From assembly GCA_022496805.1 (NCBI GenBank), contig CM040090.1:8488001-8552000 (forward strand): a stretch of DNA of 64,000 nucleotides, read 5' to 3'. This document shows, in pieces, positions 44,063 through 55,751 of the stretch; the stretch's first letter is position 1; the number at the start of each line of letters is the position of its first letter. The position numbers and the translations under genes are program-made. The notes under the pieces were generated by a model. The model was not told the origin of the DNA. It did not search any database and saw only the letters and a program-made list of their open reading frames with translations. The DNA comes from Pohlia nutans (taxonomy: Eukaryota > Streptophyta > Bryopsida > Bryales > Mniaceae).

Positions 44063-46370
44063 TATTATTTGGATGATGTCCACTTATCAGCTATCACATT
44101 TTACATATAACTATGGCCATTGTATATTTTAATATATGAGTTCATATTACATAAAACATTTATCTCAAGTTAACAGGATGATGCCCACACATCATTAATC
44201 ACATTTTAAATATAACTATAGCATTTGTGTATATTACAACATGCCTTTACATCATATGAGACACATGTGTCGTATTATTTGAATGATGTCTACATATCAC
44301 TCATGGCATTTATATATAACTATGGCCTTTATATATAATTATATGTTTTTATATGATATAAACACACAAGTCGTAATATTTGAATGGTACCTACACATCA
44401 ATCATAGAATTTTTTATATTTCACTATGGCATCTCCACGTGATCATATGCTTTTATATGATATGACACATATGTATCGTATTATTTGGATGATGTCCATA
44501 CATCACTCATGGCAATTTTATATAACTATGACCTTTCTATATAATTATATGCCTTTATATGATATGATCACAAAAGTCATATTATTTGAATGGTGCTCAT
44601 ATATCTTTTATGGCATTTTAGATTTAATTGTGGCCTTTACATATGTGTATGCCTTTATATCATTTGAAAAACAAGTGACATATTATTTGAATGGTTCCAA
44701 ACATTATTTGTAGCGTTTAATATATAACTCTAGCCTTTGTTTATTCTTATATAGCCTCATATTTAATGAAATTCATATGTAATACAATTGTATTTGGATG
44801 ATGCCCATATATCACCTATGGCATGCGATATATAACTACGGTCTCTATATACAATGTGTACAATGTATAATAGTATGTGCCTTTATTAAATGCCTCTATC
44901 ATATTTTTTAGATGATGCCTATACATCTCTCATATTATTTTATATACAACTATGGGCTTTATATATTATTGTATGTCTTCATAATTATCATATTAAACAA
45001 CTATATCATACTATTTGATTAATGCCCATATAGCCATATAGCATTATATATGTATATATGTATGTACACATATACATACATACATATATATATATATATA
45101 CATACACATATACAAATGGCATATGTATGTTAGTATACACCTTTCTATCATAAGAAACACATATGCCATATATTTGGATGATGCCACACATCATCCACAA
45201 AATTTCATGTATAAACATGAGCTTTTTATATTAGTATATGCCTTTATATTATATGAAAAACATGTCTCATATTATTTGAATGGTGCCTACATATCATCCT
45301 CGGCATTTTACAAATAAACATGTTCTTAGTATCCTTTTATATGCCTTTATATCATATCAAATACATGTCTTGTTTCATTTGAATGATACTTGTATATCTT
45401 TTATGACATTTTATATATAACTAAGGACTATGTATATTAGTATATACTCTTACATCATATCAAACATATGTGCCATATTATCCAAATGATGTCATGTCAC
45501 GAGTAACCCATGGTATCTTATTACTATAATATTTGTGTATTAGTACATGTCTTTCTTTTATTTGAATCACGTATTTCACATAATTTGAATGATGTCTACA
45601 CTTCACCCATGTCATTTTATAAGTAACAATGACCTATTTATTTTAAGTTCCTAAACGTTTCTCATGTTGTTATTCTACTTGAAGTTACAATTATTTTTAA
45701 GATATGTTTGAGGGTTTAGGGCTAAAAATGGGCATATAACTATATCCAATGCTTAATAGATTATATAATACACCTTCCACGATATTAAACCATCATCCGA
45801 CTCTTATGCCACATGTGTCTTATATTAGACATAGACATATAATTATATCCAAAGATTAATAAACTATATAATATGCCTTTTACGATGTTATAACGTCATC
45901 CAAATGATATGCGACATGTTTTCTAAATTAGAATTATATTCAAGGCTTAATAGATTATATAATATGCCTTTCATAAAGTTCTACCATTATCTAAATGATA
46001 TGTGACATGTGTTCTATATTAGAACTGGACATATAATTATATCCAAAGCTTGATAGATAATAGAAAATGCCTTCCACAAGGTTCTACCATCATCCAAATG
46101 ATATGCCATAAATGTTTTATATTAGACATGGGCATAAAACTATACCCATAGCTTAATAGATTACATAATATGCCTTCCATGATGTTCTACCATCATCCAA
46201 ATGATATGTGACATGTGTTTTATATTAGACACCAGCATATAATTATATCCGTAACGTAATAGATTATATAATATGCCTTCCACGATGTTCTACCATCATC
46301 CAAATGATATGACACATGTGTTTTATATAAGAAATTGATATAATTCTATTCAAAGCTTAATAGATTATAT
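43990..46370. repeat. Central ~105 bp AT-rich satellite, switching orientation
   Basis: An (AT)n run at 44,020-44,060, then units of about 105 bp marked TTTGGATGATGYCCA (44,070, 44,178, 44,282, 44,384, 44,491, 44,590, continuing to about 45,610). From about 45,780 the same marker appears inverted as CATCATCCAAATGATATG (46,090, 46,193, 46,292). The switch lies near 45,640-45,780. Open frames here are repeat-derived. Confidence 0.7.
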
Positions 46371-46374
46371 AATA

Positions 46375-48065
46375 TGCCTTCTAGGATGCTCTATGGAGAG
46401 ATATTGTATGAAGAGGGACTTTTGGTTTTCTAATTGGTGATGTACGGATGCTAGGCAGTCGGGGCAGTCGGGAGTGGTAGACGGAGAGTTGTTGGGCCCA
46501 AAACCAAGAATCCAACTTTCTTTGGGTAGTATTTCCCTCCATGTGCCCCTTGACAAGGCGTATTATGGAAGTGACAATAAACAAACATTAAGTCAATTCA
46601 TCATTAATTCAGTCTGACTTAAAAATTAAAAGCTTTAGGTATATAGTTTTTTGTTCAACGTGATTATGGATTTAAAATTCTTCATTCTACACTTGATATT
46701 CTATTCTGAAGTGTCTCTTGAGCAAGGTTGGAGTGGAGAGATGTGGTATGGAGATGGATTTGTGGTTTTTGAATTCAAAACATTTGTTCGGATGCTAGGT
46801 AGTCGGCGAAATGGGGCAGTTGGAATTGGGCAGATGGAGGCAGTCGGGGGTGGGGGTAGTCGGGAGCGGCAGTCGGATGGGCAGTCAGGGAGCTATTGGG
46901 CTCAAAACCAAGAATCCACCTTTGAATGAGTAGTGTTTCCCTTCGTGTGTCCCCGAACGGGGCTTATTTTGGAAGTGACGAAAAAACAAAAGTTAAATCA
47001 ATCCATCATTAATGTAGTCTGACAAAAACATTAAAAGCTCTAGGTATATAGTTTTATTGTTGAACTCCGTTTTCAATTCCCTATTCAACTCCTGACTGCC
47101 TCTAGTCCGACTGCCCCTTTCAACTCCCGACTGCCCTAACCCGACTGCGCCCTTTCAACTCCCGACTGCCTCTAGTCCGACTGCCCCTAGTCCGACTGCC
47201 CCCTCAGGGAGCTGTTGGGCTCAAAGCCAAGAATCCACCTTTGTATGAGTAGTGTTTTCCTTTGTGTGTCTCCGGACAGGGCTTATTTTGGAAGTGACAA
47301 AAGGGTCCATTCAAGCTAATAGGAGCCAACTAAAGTGTCATCAGTGCTTTTTTTCAAGCATTTTCAATATTTTGTTTAATTTAATTTGTTATTGAAAATT
47401 AAAATGATATGTCAATGTTTGTAACATGTATATAAAACACATAGTATAGGATGATGACAATATTGTGAATATTTAGGTATTAAAAGCACTAAAAAAGCCC
47501 TGTCATCAATCCTTTTAATGACCTTTTAAGTGCTTTTCTAAATGATGAATAATGCTTTTTAAGTAATTTTTTGGGGATTATTGAATGAGAATGATGATTA
47601 TCTCAATGAAAATTGAGGTAAATGCATTAAAAATTTGTTCTTTGAATGAAAATCATGATTTATTTTTCTCTAAGGACTCTCAAAAGGACTCTCGAAAGCA
47701 CTCCAAAGGGGGCACCCTTGGCTCCTATTAGCTTGAATGGACCCAAAAATCAAAAGTTAAGTCAATCCATCATTAATGTAGTCTGACAAAAACATTAAAA
47801 GCTCTAGGTATATAGTTTCATTGTTGAACTCCCTTTTAAATTCCCTATTCAACTCCTGACTGCCTCTAGTCCGAGTGCCCCTTTCAACTCCCGACTGCCC
47901 CTAACCCGACTGCCCCCTTTGAACTCCCGACTACCCCCTTTGAGGTTTGAACTTCCAACTGCCCCTAAGCCGACTACCCCCTTTCAACTCCCGATTGCCT
48001 ATAGTCTGACTGCCCCCTTTCAACTCCCGATTGTCTGTAGTCAGTAGTCTGACTATAGTCCATTG
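46375..48065. repeat. Right arm, inner part: inverted copy of the ~305 bp repeat
   Basis: 46,375-46,990 is the reverse complement of 43,340-43,985 at high identity (for example GAGAGATATTGTATGAAGAGG at 46,398). Two further units follow (47,040-47,300 and 47,745-48,065), separated by a MITE. Confidence 0.8.
47303..47744. mobile_element. MITE with 27 bp perfect TIRs, 442 bp
   Basis: The ends GGGTCCATTCAAGCTAATAG.. (47,303) and ..CTATTAGCTTGAATGGACCC (47,744) are perfect inverted repeats for 27 bp. The element interrupts a repeat unit exactly between GGAAGTGACAAAA and AAAAATCAAAAGTT. The uninterrupted unit is at 46,972-46,995 (GGAAGTGACGAAAAAACAAAAGTT). The target duplication is an A run of up to four bases. 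There is no gene inside. Confidence 0.85.
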
Positions 48066-50150
48066 GTTTCATATGATATAAATTCATATTATAAATTTAT
48101 AATGTGAGAGAGCAATGTTTGCATAGAAATTCTAAAGACATGAAGAGTTTTTTGAAGAGTAGCTTTGATATCCTTTGTGATGTTTAATGCACAACGTTGT
48201 GAAGTTTATCAAATTTTTGTTGCTAATTTGAACAAGATTCATCCTTAAAATTTAGCGTAGTTGATTGATACAATTTTTTTTAAAATGGGAATAAAAACTA
48301 GATTTCCTACATGGAGTGGAGATTTATAGACTCTTGAAACCTAAGTGTCATCCAAGTACTGTATGAGTAGCTTTAATGTAACAATGTAGTGCATGTTTAT
48401 ATTCTTGATATATTTTACATTTTAATATAAAAAGAGCATCCTAGGAATCTGGATTTTCTCTACAAAGAATAGATGAAAGCATAGTAAAGTGAATCAACAT
48501 TAATCCCCATGAGAAAGCAACAATGCACGGTCGAAAAATTCATTAAAATTTTATTTTTTGTAAAACCATTTTTTGCTAATAAAATAAAAGACATGATGTT
48601 TAACAAAGCTTGACAAAGAGTATTGAAAATTTCATCTTCAATAATTATTTATGTATATTGTAATGACATTGAAGTAGTCTAAATTGAAGAAGTAATTTTG
48701 AACAAAATTGAAAAGTTGATATAAATGAAGTTGAAAATGCATTAAATATATATTTTTCAAGATCTTTTTGTTTGGAGCCCTCAAATACACAATGGACTTA
48801 AAGAATATAAAATTCACGTTGATATTAAATATGATTTAGTTCATCAAATTTGCTCCCAAAATTGAATATGGACATCATTTTTGAGTTCTAGTTTTAGTAA
48901 TTTTTTTAAATGATTCTTACTTTGAAACTTTGGATTCAATCACTTATAAGAACAACATAGGGCGCCATGAAATTAGAACCAATAGAAAGAAAATTTGATA
49001 CTCTTTTATAGCCGCTTTGACCAAAACATTGTAATTTGAACTTGGTTGATCAACTTTTTTGTACACAATATCATGCTTTCATCCGCATGTTAATCCCTAA
49101 TTGCGCCAACGTTCATTTTAAATAAATGTTTTTTTGGAGTACTTTCACCTTTGGAGAGTTGTAACTTTTGCATATAGTGTTAGGTTTTAATGAAATTTTG
49201 GAAAACCCCCCTCATGATGTCTAGGTTCTATGTTAGAAACTTTGTATCAATCCAAGATGTATTAAAATTATGGGAATCATTTGGAAACACAGGTTTTAAT
49301 TTAGGACAAATATTGTGAATTATAAAGACTAGAATTTCAAGGGCTTGTTTCTTCCTCATTCAATGTCTGTTTCTATTAAAATTGTAGCATTGGATTTTCC
49401 TTGAAGTCTAGTTACTACAGTAAAATTATCATTTCAGCCCAAGTTGTTCTAATTGCTTGTAAGTCATTTAATGCACATGTCTCTTTTGGACACTTTTTGC
49501 TTTATGGGTCAAGTGGGTCACTTTTAGGGCCATTTTAGGATAAATCAATTTTTTTCCAAAATATTTTTTTTGGTACTAATGTATTTATATGATGATTTTG
49601 AACCACTTTGTAGTTTTAATTTTTTCATTTGAGGATTTTTGAGATTAAATATCTTTAAAGTATTTCTAGGAAAATTTCATCATCCTCTTTCAAAACTAAA
49701 ATATGATGATCTTGCAATTGATGTGGCCAAATGACTCCGAATCTAATCCACGCAATCTGCAACATGTATACTACAAGATTGTACGGTTGAGACTTCCATA
49801 TATCACTTCAATTTTTATCTATAGCACATCAAAAGCAATAATATTTTTTTCACTAATTTTTTTTCAATCCTGTAGGGGTTAAAGTAGCAAAATTGCTAAA
49901 CTCTCTCTAAAAAAAGAATTTTTAGTGAAGGTTGTTGAGGTACTGAGAGCCTTTTTTAGGAGGATTTAATAATAGAGGTTTAGTTAAAATCAAGCATGAT
50001 TGTGACTATGGTAACAAGGACCAAGGCCCACGTCAAATTAATCAAACTGAACATTTTCATGGTTGCTCAAACAAAACATTATTTGAAGTGATTAATGCAA
50101 TAATTATTTGTGTTAGAAAAAATCAACCAAACAATCTACAAATAATGTGG
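48066..50150. other. AT-rich part of the right arm, no gene
   Basis: Non-repetitive AT-rich sequence without coding frames, containing one piggyBac-type MITE (49,094-49,878). It has no evident counterpart in the left arm. Confidence 0.5.
49094..49878. mobile_element. piggyBac-type MITE, 785 bp
   Basis: TTAA at 49,090-49,093 and 49,879-49,882 brackets TCCCTAATTGCGCC and ATCCTGTAGGGG. The terminal match is short and diverged, so it is assigned mainly by the TTAA plus CCCTA/TAGGGG pattern. Confidence 0.5.
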
Positions 50151-51300
50151 TAAACAATTGGACTAGAGGCACTCAAGAGTTGGGAGTTGAAAAGGGAGTT
50201 TAAGCTAAAAATAATCGGGAGTTGAAAAGGGGCAATTGAGAGTTGAAGGGAAAAAATGGGCTAGAAGCATAGTTGAAGAGGGGCAGTCGAAGGCATTTAG
50301 CTAAAGGCAATCGGAGTTGAAAAGTGATAGTTGGTTAGAGGTAGTCACTTTGAAAATTTGTATCAATTTGAATATTGGGAATTAAATTGCGAAAATTTGT
50401 GCATTAGTTCAAAGACACATAGAGGCCGTTGGGAGTTGAAGGGACAATTGGAATATGAGGAGTCGGAGAAATTAGATTAGAAGCATTGGGGAGTTGAAAA
50501 AAGGTAGTCGGGCTAGAGGCAGTCGGGATAGGTAGATAGGGCAGTCGGACTAGGCGGTCGGGAGTTGAAAAGGCAATTGAATAATAATAAAGGGTAAAAA
50601 CAAGAGGCAGTCGAACTAGGCAGTTGGGGCAGTCGGACTAGGCGGTCGGGAGTTGAAAAGGCAATTGAATAATAATAAAGGGTAAAAATTAGAGGCAATC
50701 GGGGCAGTCGGACTAGGCGGTCGGGAGTTGAAAAGGCAATTGAATAATAATAAAGGGTAAAAACTAGAGGGCAGACGGGGAGGGGCAAACGGGATGAGGG
50801 GCAGACGGGGAGGGGCAGACGGGATGAGGGGCAGACGGGGAGGGGCAGACGGGATGAGGGGCAGACGGGTTGAGGCAGTCGGAGAGGGGCCGTTGGATTG
50901 GGGCAGTCGGCAGGGGCGGATGGATCTAAGATGTAGGATTGAAGCAGTTGGCATGAGCGGGGGCAGTCGGGAGGCATGGTAGTCGGAGGGCAGGGGCAGT
51001 CCGGAGTGAGGCAAGCGGACTGAGGATAAAAAAATTACCCGGGACCACATAGTCACGTAGGACACGACTTCCAAGGGGTCCTACGTGGGCATGCCACATG
51101 TGCTGTTTAAGCCACGTATAGCTTGCAAGGTGGCACAAAGGTAACTGTTTTAACCCTACCTGGTGAAAAGACTAGCTCTAGTCTAGGTTGACCCTACCTA
51201 CAGTCTAGGTTGACCCTATTGTGTCGTGCCGGAGGGGTCTGACACGACATAATCGACACGACACGACATGACACGACATGACCGACATGATGAACAACCC
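50151..51300. repeat. Right arm, outer part: CAGTCGG arrays
   Basis: An ~115 bp tandem repeat (50,520-50,770; GGCGGTCGGGAGTTGAAAAG, AATTGAATAATAATAAAGGG), a 30 bp GGCAGACGGGATGAGGGGCA repeat (50,770-50,870), more CAGTCGG words, AAAAAAATTACCCGGG (51,029-51,044) and a GACACGACATG cluster (51,220-51,285). Long open frames on the minus strand follow the repeat only. Confidence 0.7.
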
Positions 51301-51346
51301 TGAACTCGAGTCGAGTTGAATCGACAGTAGCACAATCACTCTTTTC

Positions 51347-52306
51347 TTGTTGAGGTCTCCTCTGAAATCTTTTCGTATTCAGGTGTTGCGTTCTTTCTCG
51401 GATATGGACAATGATTTTGATTGCCGTTGCGTTGCTTCTGCTGATTCGATTTTGGACTACGGAAAATACGCAATTTCGCAGAGTGGGCTGGGGCATATCA
51501 TGTATTCGGCAGGTATTGTGCAATCGACAATGGAATTTTCTGTTAAGCCAATCAATCATGGTGTTGTAGATAGCCCACCCAGCGGTGGTAAAAGACCACG
51601 ACCACTGAGTTCACCTTCGCCTTTGAACTTTAGCACGAGCCATGCCTCCTTCTCCAAATAACCGATCAAGTGCTGTTGGACCGCCTTAGAGGAAGCTTTA
51701 CGATGATTCTGAGATGAAGGAGGATCTCATTATGGTAGAGGTGCGCGTGAAGTAAAATATTCATCCATTTCTTGCATCTCATGCTTTTATTGTCATGAGA
51801 CATTCGCATATACTCATACGTCTGTTACTTGGATGTAGTCTGCAGGTGGAGAATCCAAGTTGAAAATGAATGATTCTGACTCTCGGGCTGTGAATCCTAC
51901 ACCCTGTTCTGCATCTTCCCCTTTGAAGGTTTTGCCGTTGCCACGCCTTCGGGCTTCTTCGAAACCTAACCGGCAATCTACGAAACCTATCGGGCAATCA
52001 ACTGTCGCGCCTCCACCTACCCTACCCCGTGTTGATGTGCCTCCTCGTGCTCCGTTGCGTACTCGACACCCTTCATTGAATGAGGGTCTTCGAGAGACTC
52101 AATCACAAGACGGATTTTTCAAAAGGAGATCCCTTCCTGTTCAAGATGCGTGGGAGGAACGGATGTTGGCGCAACAAAGGCGAGAGATCTCGATACAACG
52201 ATGTTTGATATATACTGGCTATACTCGTGGTCCTCAGATGTTGAAGGCAGCAGCTGAACTTAAGTTGAAGGAAGTAGCTGAGCTTAAGACGCGATCGCAT
52301 TCATGA
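51347..52306 (+). CDS. Hypothetical protein gene, two or more exons, uncertain
   Basis: A first open stretch runs from about 51,347 to 51,661 (possible ATG 51,404, MDNDFDCRCVASADS). A second from about 51,848 to 52,306 follows an acceptor TAGTCTGCAG and reads ESKLKMNDSDSRAV.., a Pro/Arg-rich middle (RVDVPPRAPLRTRHPS) and a C-terminal helix LKAAAELKLKEVAELK. A frame in between (MPPSPNNRSSAVGPP, then TAG, RKLYDDSEMKEDLIM) may be part of it. The splice phases do not resolve cleanly. No family is recognised. Confidence 0.35.
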
Positions 52307-52559
52307 TACCATTTGGCATTGTATTTGCGATTACTATACAGAAGTAGTATCCTGTAGTGATGTACAGAACCGTGTTTAGTTGTGTATCTTGTACCTAAAT
52401 GCTATTAGAATGTAGCTCCTTCTGGTAATGATAAGCAACAATTCTTCACCAATTGTCTATTGCTCAATGCAATTTCTATAAATAAACATATATTACGTTA
52501 CATTTCAATGGCCAGTGACTCAATTCTCTTGCAAAGTAACGATTTCACTCTATTTGTGT

Positions 52560-52650
52560 TGCATATTCAAATCAAATTCATGGATATTGTGACACATCTA
52601 ATCTCTCATTTTCAGAGTATACTCTCATTTTAATGAATATGATGTTGGAC
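52560..52650. repeat. Copy of the CTCTCATTTTAATGAA repeat
   Basis: CTCTCATTTTCAGAGTATACTCTCATTTTAATGAATATGATGTT shares its core words with the repeats at 2,400-2,640 and 9,290-9,420. It is a short fragment only. Confidence 0.45.
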
Positions 52651-53540
52651 CCTAAACTGATCTGGGGGAGGAGCCGAGAATCAAGGCGCGCCTCGGAGCT
52701 GCCGCGATTGAAAGAGAGGGGAGTTCTCGTGTTTGCAGGGATGGTGGAGGAGCCAGCTAGACGCGGGTTTGACTGGGAGTGCGCGGAAGCTAGACAGGTT
52801 GTCCACAGCCGGATAAACCACCAGTCTTCCAAAGAGCTCCTTCATCTTCCATTTCTGTGGGGGGCAGGGCGCGTGGTCAGGCGGCAGGCTCAACTGAGGA
52901 GACGGTACCCAGGCTTCCACATTTTTACGGTGAGATCGAAATCCAGCTTGCAGCCAGCGCGTGGGTCACTCCCGATTTCTTTGGCGCAGGTAGGTGCGTC
53001 AGGTTTCCTTGGACGTGCTAGCTGCAAGTTTTGGTTGTGAGTTTGCCATTTTCAAGTTCCGATTTCTGCTTGCGAGTTTTGGTTTGCAATTTTTGCTTGC
53101 GAGTTTTGGTTTACGATCTGCGAGTTGCGATTTTTGCTTGCAAGTTTTGGTTGCGGGCTGTGGTTGCGAGTTTTGGTTGCGAGTTTCGGTTGCGCGCTGG
53201 CCTGCCGTGGGGGGAGCCTTGCGATCATTGCGGCGAGTACCGTTGGAGGTATCTACCGTGGACGCTGCAGGCAGTGGGCGTGGGGGCTTCGAGCTTTGGG
53301 GCCGTGAGCAGGTGCAGGCTACTTTCTGAGTGCAGGCAGTCGGGGCAAAAGGGGCGGCGCTTCCAGCGCGCGAAGTCCAGGCAGTGAGATCGAAGGCCGT
53401 GGTGAAGACTTGCACGCAGTGCGCGCATGCGGTTGGGGAGGAGTGCGGCCACAACCGTTCTACTTCAGCAGAACCTGATCCTCTTTTTTTCTCTTCTGTA
53501 GCTAACTACCTAGCCGGGCACCCGTTCACAGTATTTTAGC
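52651..53540. repeat. GC-rich stretch with GCGAGTTTTGGTTGC minisatellite
   Basis: 53,025-53,200 holds about ten degenerate units around TTGCGAGTTTTGGTT. Before it (52,670-52,960) a frame shares the peptide EPARRG with 14,160-14,660. Several overlapping open frames exist on both strands and none has a domain, so no gene is called. Confidence 0.45.
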
Positions 53541-54206
53541 TTTGGGGGCAGCGATCTATTAGGTAGTTCAACCTCCCCTTTTCGTTGCAAGAGAGTAGAA
53601 GGGATGCAATTTTCCGTTTATGGCCGCACCATAGTTGAGCAGCCCACACTTGTTCAGAGGAACCGCTATTTTGATGTGACCATGAATGCAAGGCCCACAT
53701 TTTCATGACAATTGCTCCAAAAATGAATTTTTTTGTGTCATCATATTGCTTACATGATTTTGCGCAACTTCATATTTTTCCACATTTTTTTCTAAGTGAT
53801 CAAAGACCTACAATTCGCCATATAGTCAAAAAATGCATCACTGCTTGGGCAAAGTCAACCTCTGAAAACCACAATCAAACCCTATTATCTTTTGATCCAA
53901 CGGTCCACAGTGGCCTAAATAACTTGACCCTAAAACCATAATCCAAGTCTCTCAATATCATACGGTTCGATATGTGAAAAGATTCCCACAAAATTCCATT
54001 CCAAGAATTGGAACAAAAAACACTGTTTTGGGGTGGCAAGAGGGCTGAGGACGCTTAGGGGTTAAAGACAAAGCTTATAGCATACAGAAAATGGGTTAAA
54101 CATAAGTCTCAGTATGAGAGACGCGTAAAAGTGGTACTTGTATTAGGCCATTCTCTATGTGCCAAGGTGAAAGGCAGTCGTTCTATGGTTCTTTTACAAA
54201 CTATTA
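53541..54206. other. Non-coding with a piggyBac-type right end
   Basis: GGGCTGAGGACGCTTAGGGG followed by TTAA (54,062-54,065) is a right terminus of the CCCCTAAA family. The left terminus is not identified. No gene is seen. Confidence 0.45.
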
Positions 54207-54380
54207 CACTACTAGGGTGAACAAAGAGTAGCCACGTGTGAAAAACCACGTTTCGTGAAAAAAAACCACGTTTGTGGACTATTCTGGTGAAGTGAGGATT
54301 TGGCAAAATTAAGCTACGTTTGATTGGAAAATACCACGTTTCAGGGAGCGCAGCAGTTCTCAAACGTTCCCAAAGCCAAT
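54207..54380. mobile_element. Candidate CACTA terminus with subterminal repeats
   Basis: CACTACTAGGGTGAAC begins at 54,207 after ATTA. Within 150 bp the word ACCACGTTT occurs three times with a fourth near-copy (CTACGTTTG). CACTA elements have such subterminal arrays. It faces the minus-strand transposase correctly, as the 3' end. The opposite terminus (ending TAGTG) was not found in the window, so the element boundary is provisional. Confidence 0.45.
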
Positions 54381-54499
54381 CTTCTACTGGTAACATAAGA
54401 ACGTACTAGAAGCAGAGGCAACCAGAAGCTTTTGGAATTGCAACACAATTTTATTCTCAATGATTGTATAACATAGCGAGTAAGATTTACAAGATTCAC

Positions 54500-54956
54500 T
54501 TATAAAGTGTTTTGTTTTGACTCTGCCCCTTTTAGGCATGCAAGAGTCTTAGAATCATCCTGGGGCTCTAGATCCCACGGGTAATACCCTAAGTATATCT
54601 GTGGAAGAGGACCTATTTTTACAGGACTCGCAATAATTTTTTCAAACCTCCAGTATAACTTCCTATCCCCAAAGTTTAACAAATGGTCAAACCACTCTTC
54701 CGACGAATCTATCAATTGATACCATGATCTACTAACGAGCTTGAGGTTCAACATTCCTGAAAGCCTGCCAAGTCGATCTGCAGCCAGGTGTTTATAAAGA
54801 ATGGGCCAAATTTTTTTGGAGACATCACTGTTCTTCACATCTGCCATTGGAAAGTACTCCGGTTTGGGTCCATAGATCCTTCTCTTCTTGTCGCAGTGCC
54901 ACTCCATTTCGCAATTCAAGTGCAATCGAGGTCCACAGGAGGTGCTCTGAAACTGC
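54500..54956 (-). CDS. F-box-like exon inside the CACTA element
   Basis: The exon starts after an acceptor TTCTTAATTGCAG (at about 54,955) and ends at 54,500 (about 150 codons). The segment IWPILYKHLAADRLGRLSGM followed by KLVSRSWYQLIDSSEEWFD has the spacing of an F-box (LP..l..HIL.rLp...L.....VSk.W..li.s). The upstream exon is unclear; a minus-strand frame at 55,290-55,532 is one option but has no domain. It lies between the CACTA terminus and the transposase, so it may be a captured host gene fragment. Confidence 0.4.
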
Positions 54957-55751
54957 AATTAAGAAAGGATCATCAGTAATTTGGGAATTGAGAGAATTTG
55001 GTAATTAAGGGTCCTAAGCTACTATTGAATGGAATCCTGCTGAGAATCAAAACAAAATCCGATTGCATAAATTACGAAAGAAAATTGGAAGCTGACTAAC
55101 ATTCTAGTGTAAAAGGATCACAATTGCCATGGATCTAATTGATAACCTCGAAACTGGCACAAGTCCTATAGAAGAACAGTACAGCTCTACAATTAAATCC
55201 ACAAAATAAATAACAATTGCAAAAAAAAAGAGGGGTGTGAAGAAGAGAAGGGCTTGGAAACGAAATAGCCGAATTAAATATTAATCAAGCTAGGACCCAA
55301 ATTGGAAATGCAAGCAACGAATTGGAACCGCATGCAAGGAATTGGAAATGGTAGCAATTGTGAATTTGTGAGCAGCGGATAAGGAAGTGGAGGAGCCGAA
55401 ATGGTCTGCATTCAGCGGAACTGGAGTGCATTCAGCCGAATTGGTAACTACGCCCCGGAGTGTATGAAGAACATAGATAAAAGATGCAGAGTGCCGAGTT
55501 GCAGCAGAAGTCGCGTCGAGTTCCTTCGCCAAAAATAAATGGCTCTGTCCTGAGACGACCTCTACAATGGGTGTACTTAAAGCACAATTTCCCTCGCTAA
55601 TTCTCCCACTGAAACGTGCCTCTCCCGCCGAAAGAAGCTACTGTGGGCAACGACCGTTGAATACAGATTACACAAGTTAAATTAGACATGACTATCCAGA
55701 CGTTGGAATTAGGGTTCAGGGATTCGAAAGAAAAATTTACCATTGTCTTTG

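Larger units (their letters stand above)
40424..51300. mobile_element. 10.9 kb nested-palindrome non-coding element (CAGTCGG arrays)
   Basis: The left edge GTTGTTCATCGTGTCG (40,426) and the right edge, reading inward on the minus strand GTTGTTCATCATGTCG (51,299 backwards), are inverted. They are followed inward on both sides by GACACGAC clusters, then CCGGGTAATTTTTTT (left 40,529; right at 51,030-51,045 as complement), then CCGTCTGCCCC/CCGACTGCC arrays. Further in, 42,380-43,970 is inverted relative to 46,380-48,060. No transposase or other credible gene lies inside. The target-site duplication is not identified. It is probably a giant non-autonomous inverted-repeat DNA element or a foldback element. 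Confidence 0.7.

Noticed and set aside
50513..51074. 150-codon Pro/Leu/Ser-rich minus-strand frames
   Set aside because: They are translations of CAGTCGG/CCGACTGCC tandem repeats.
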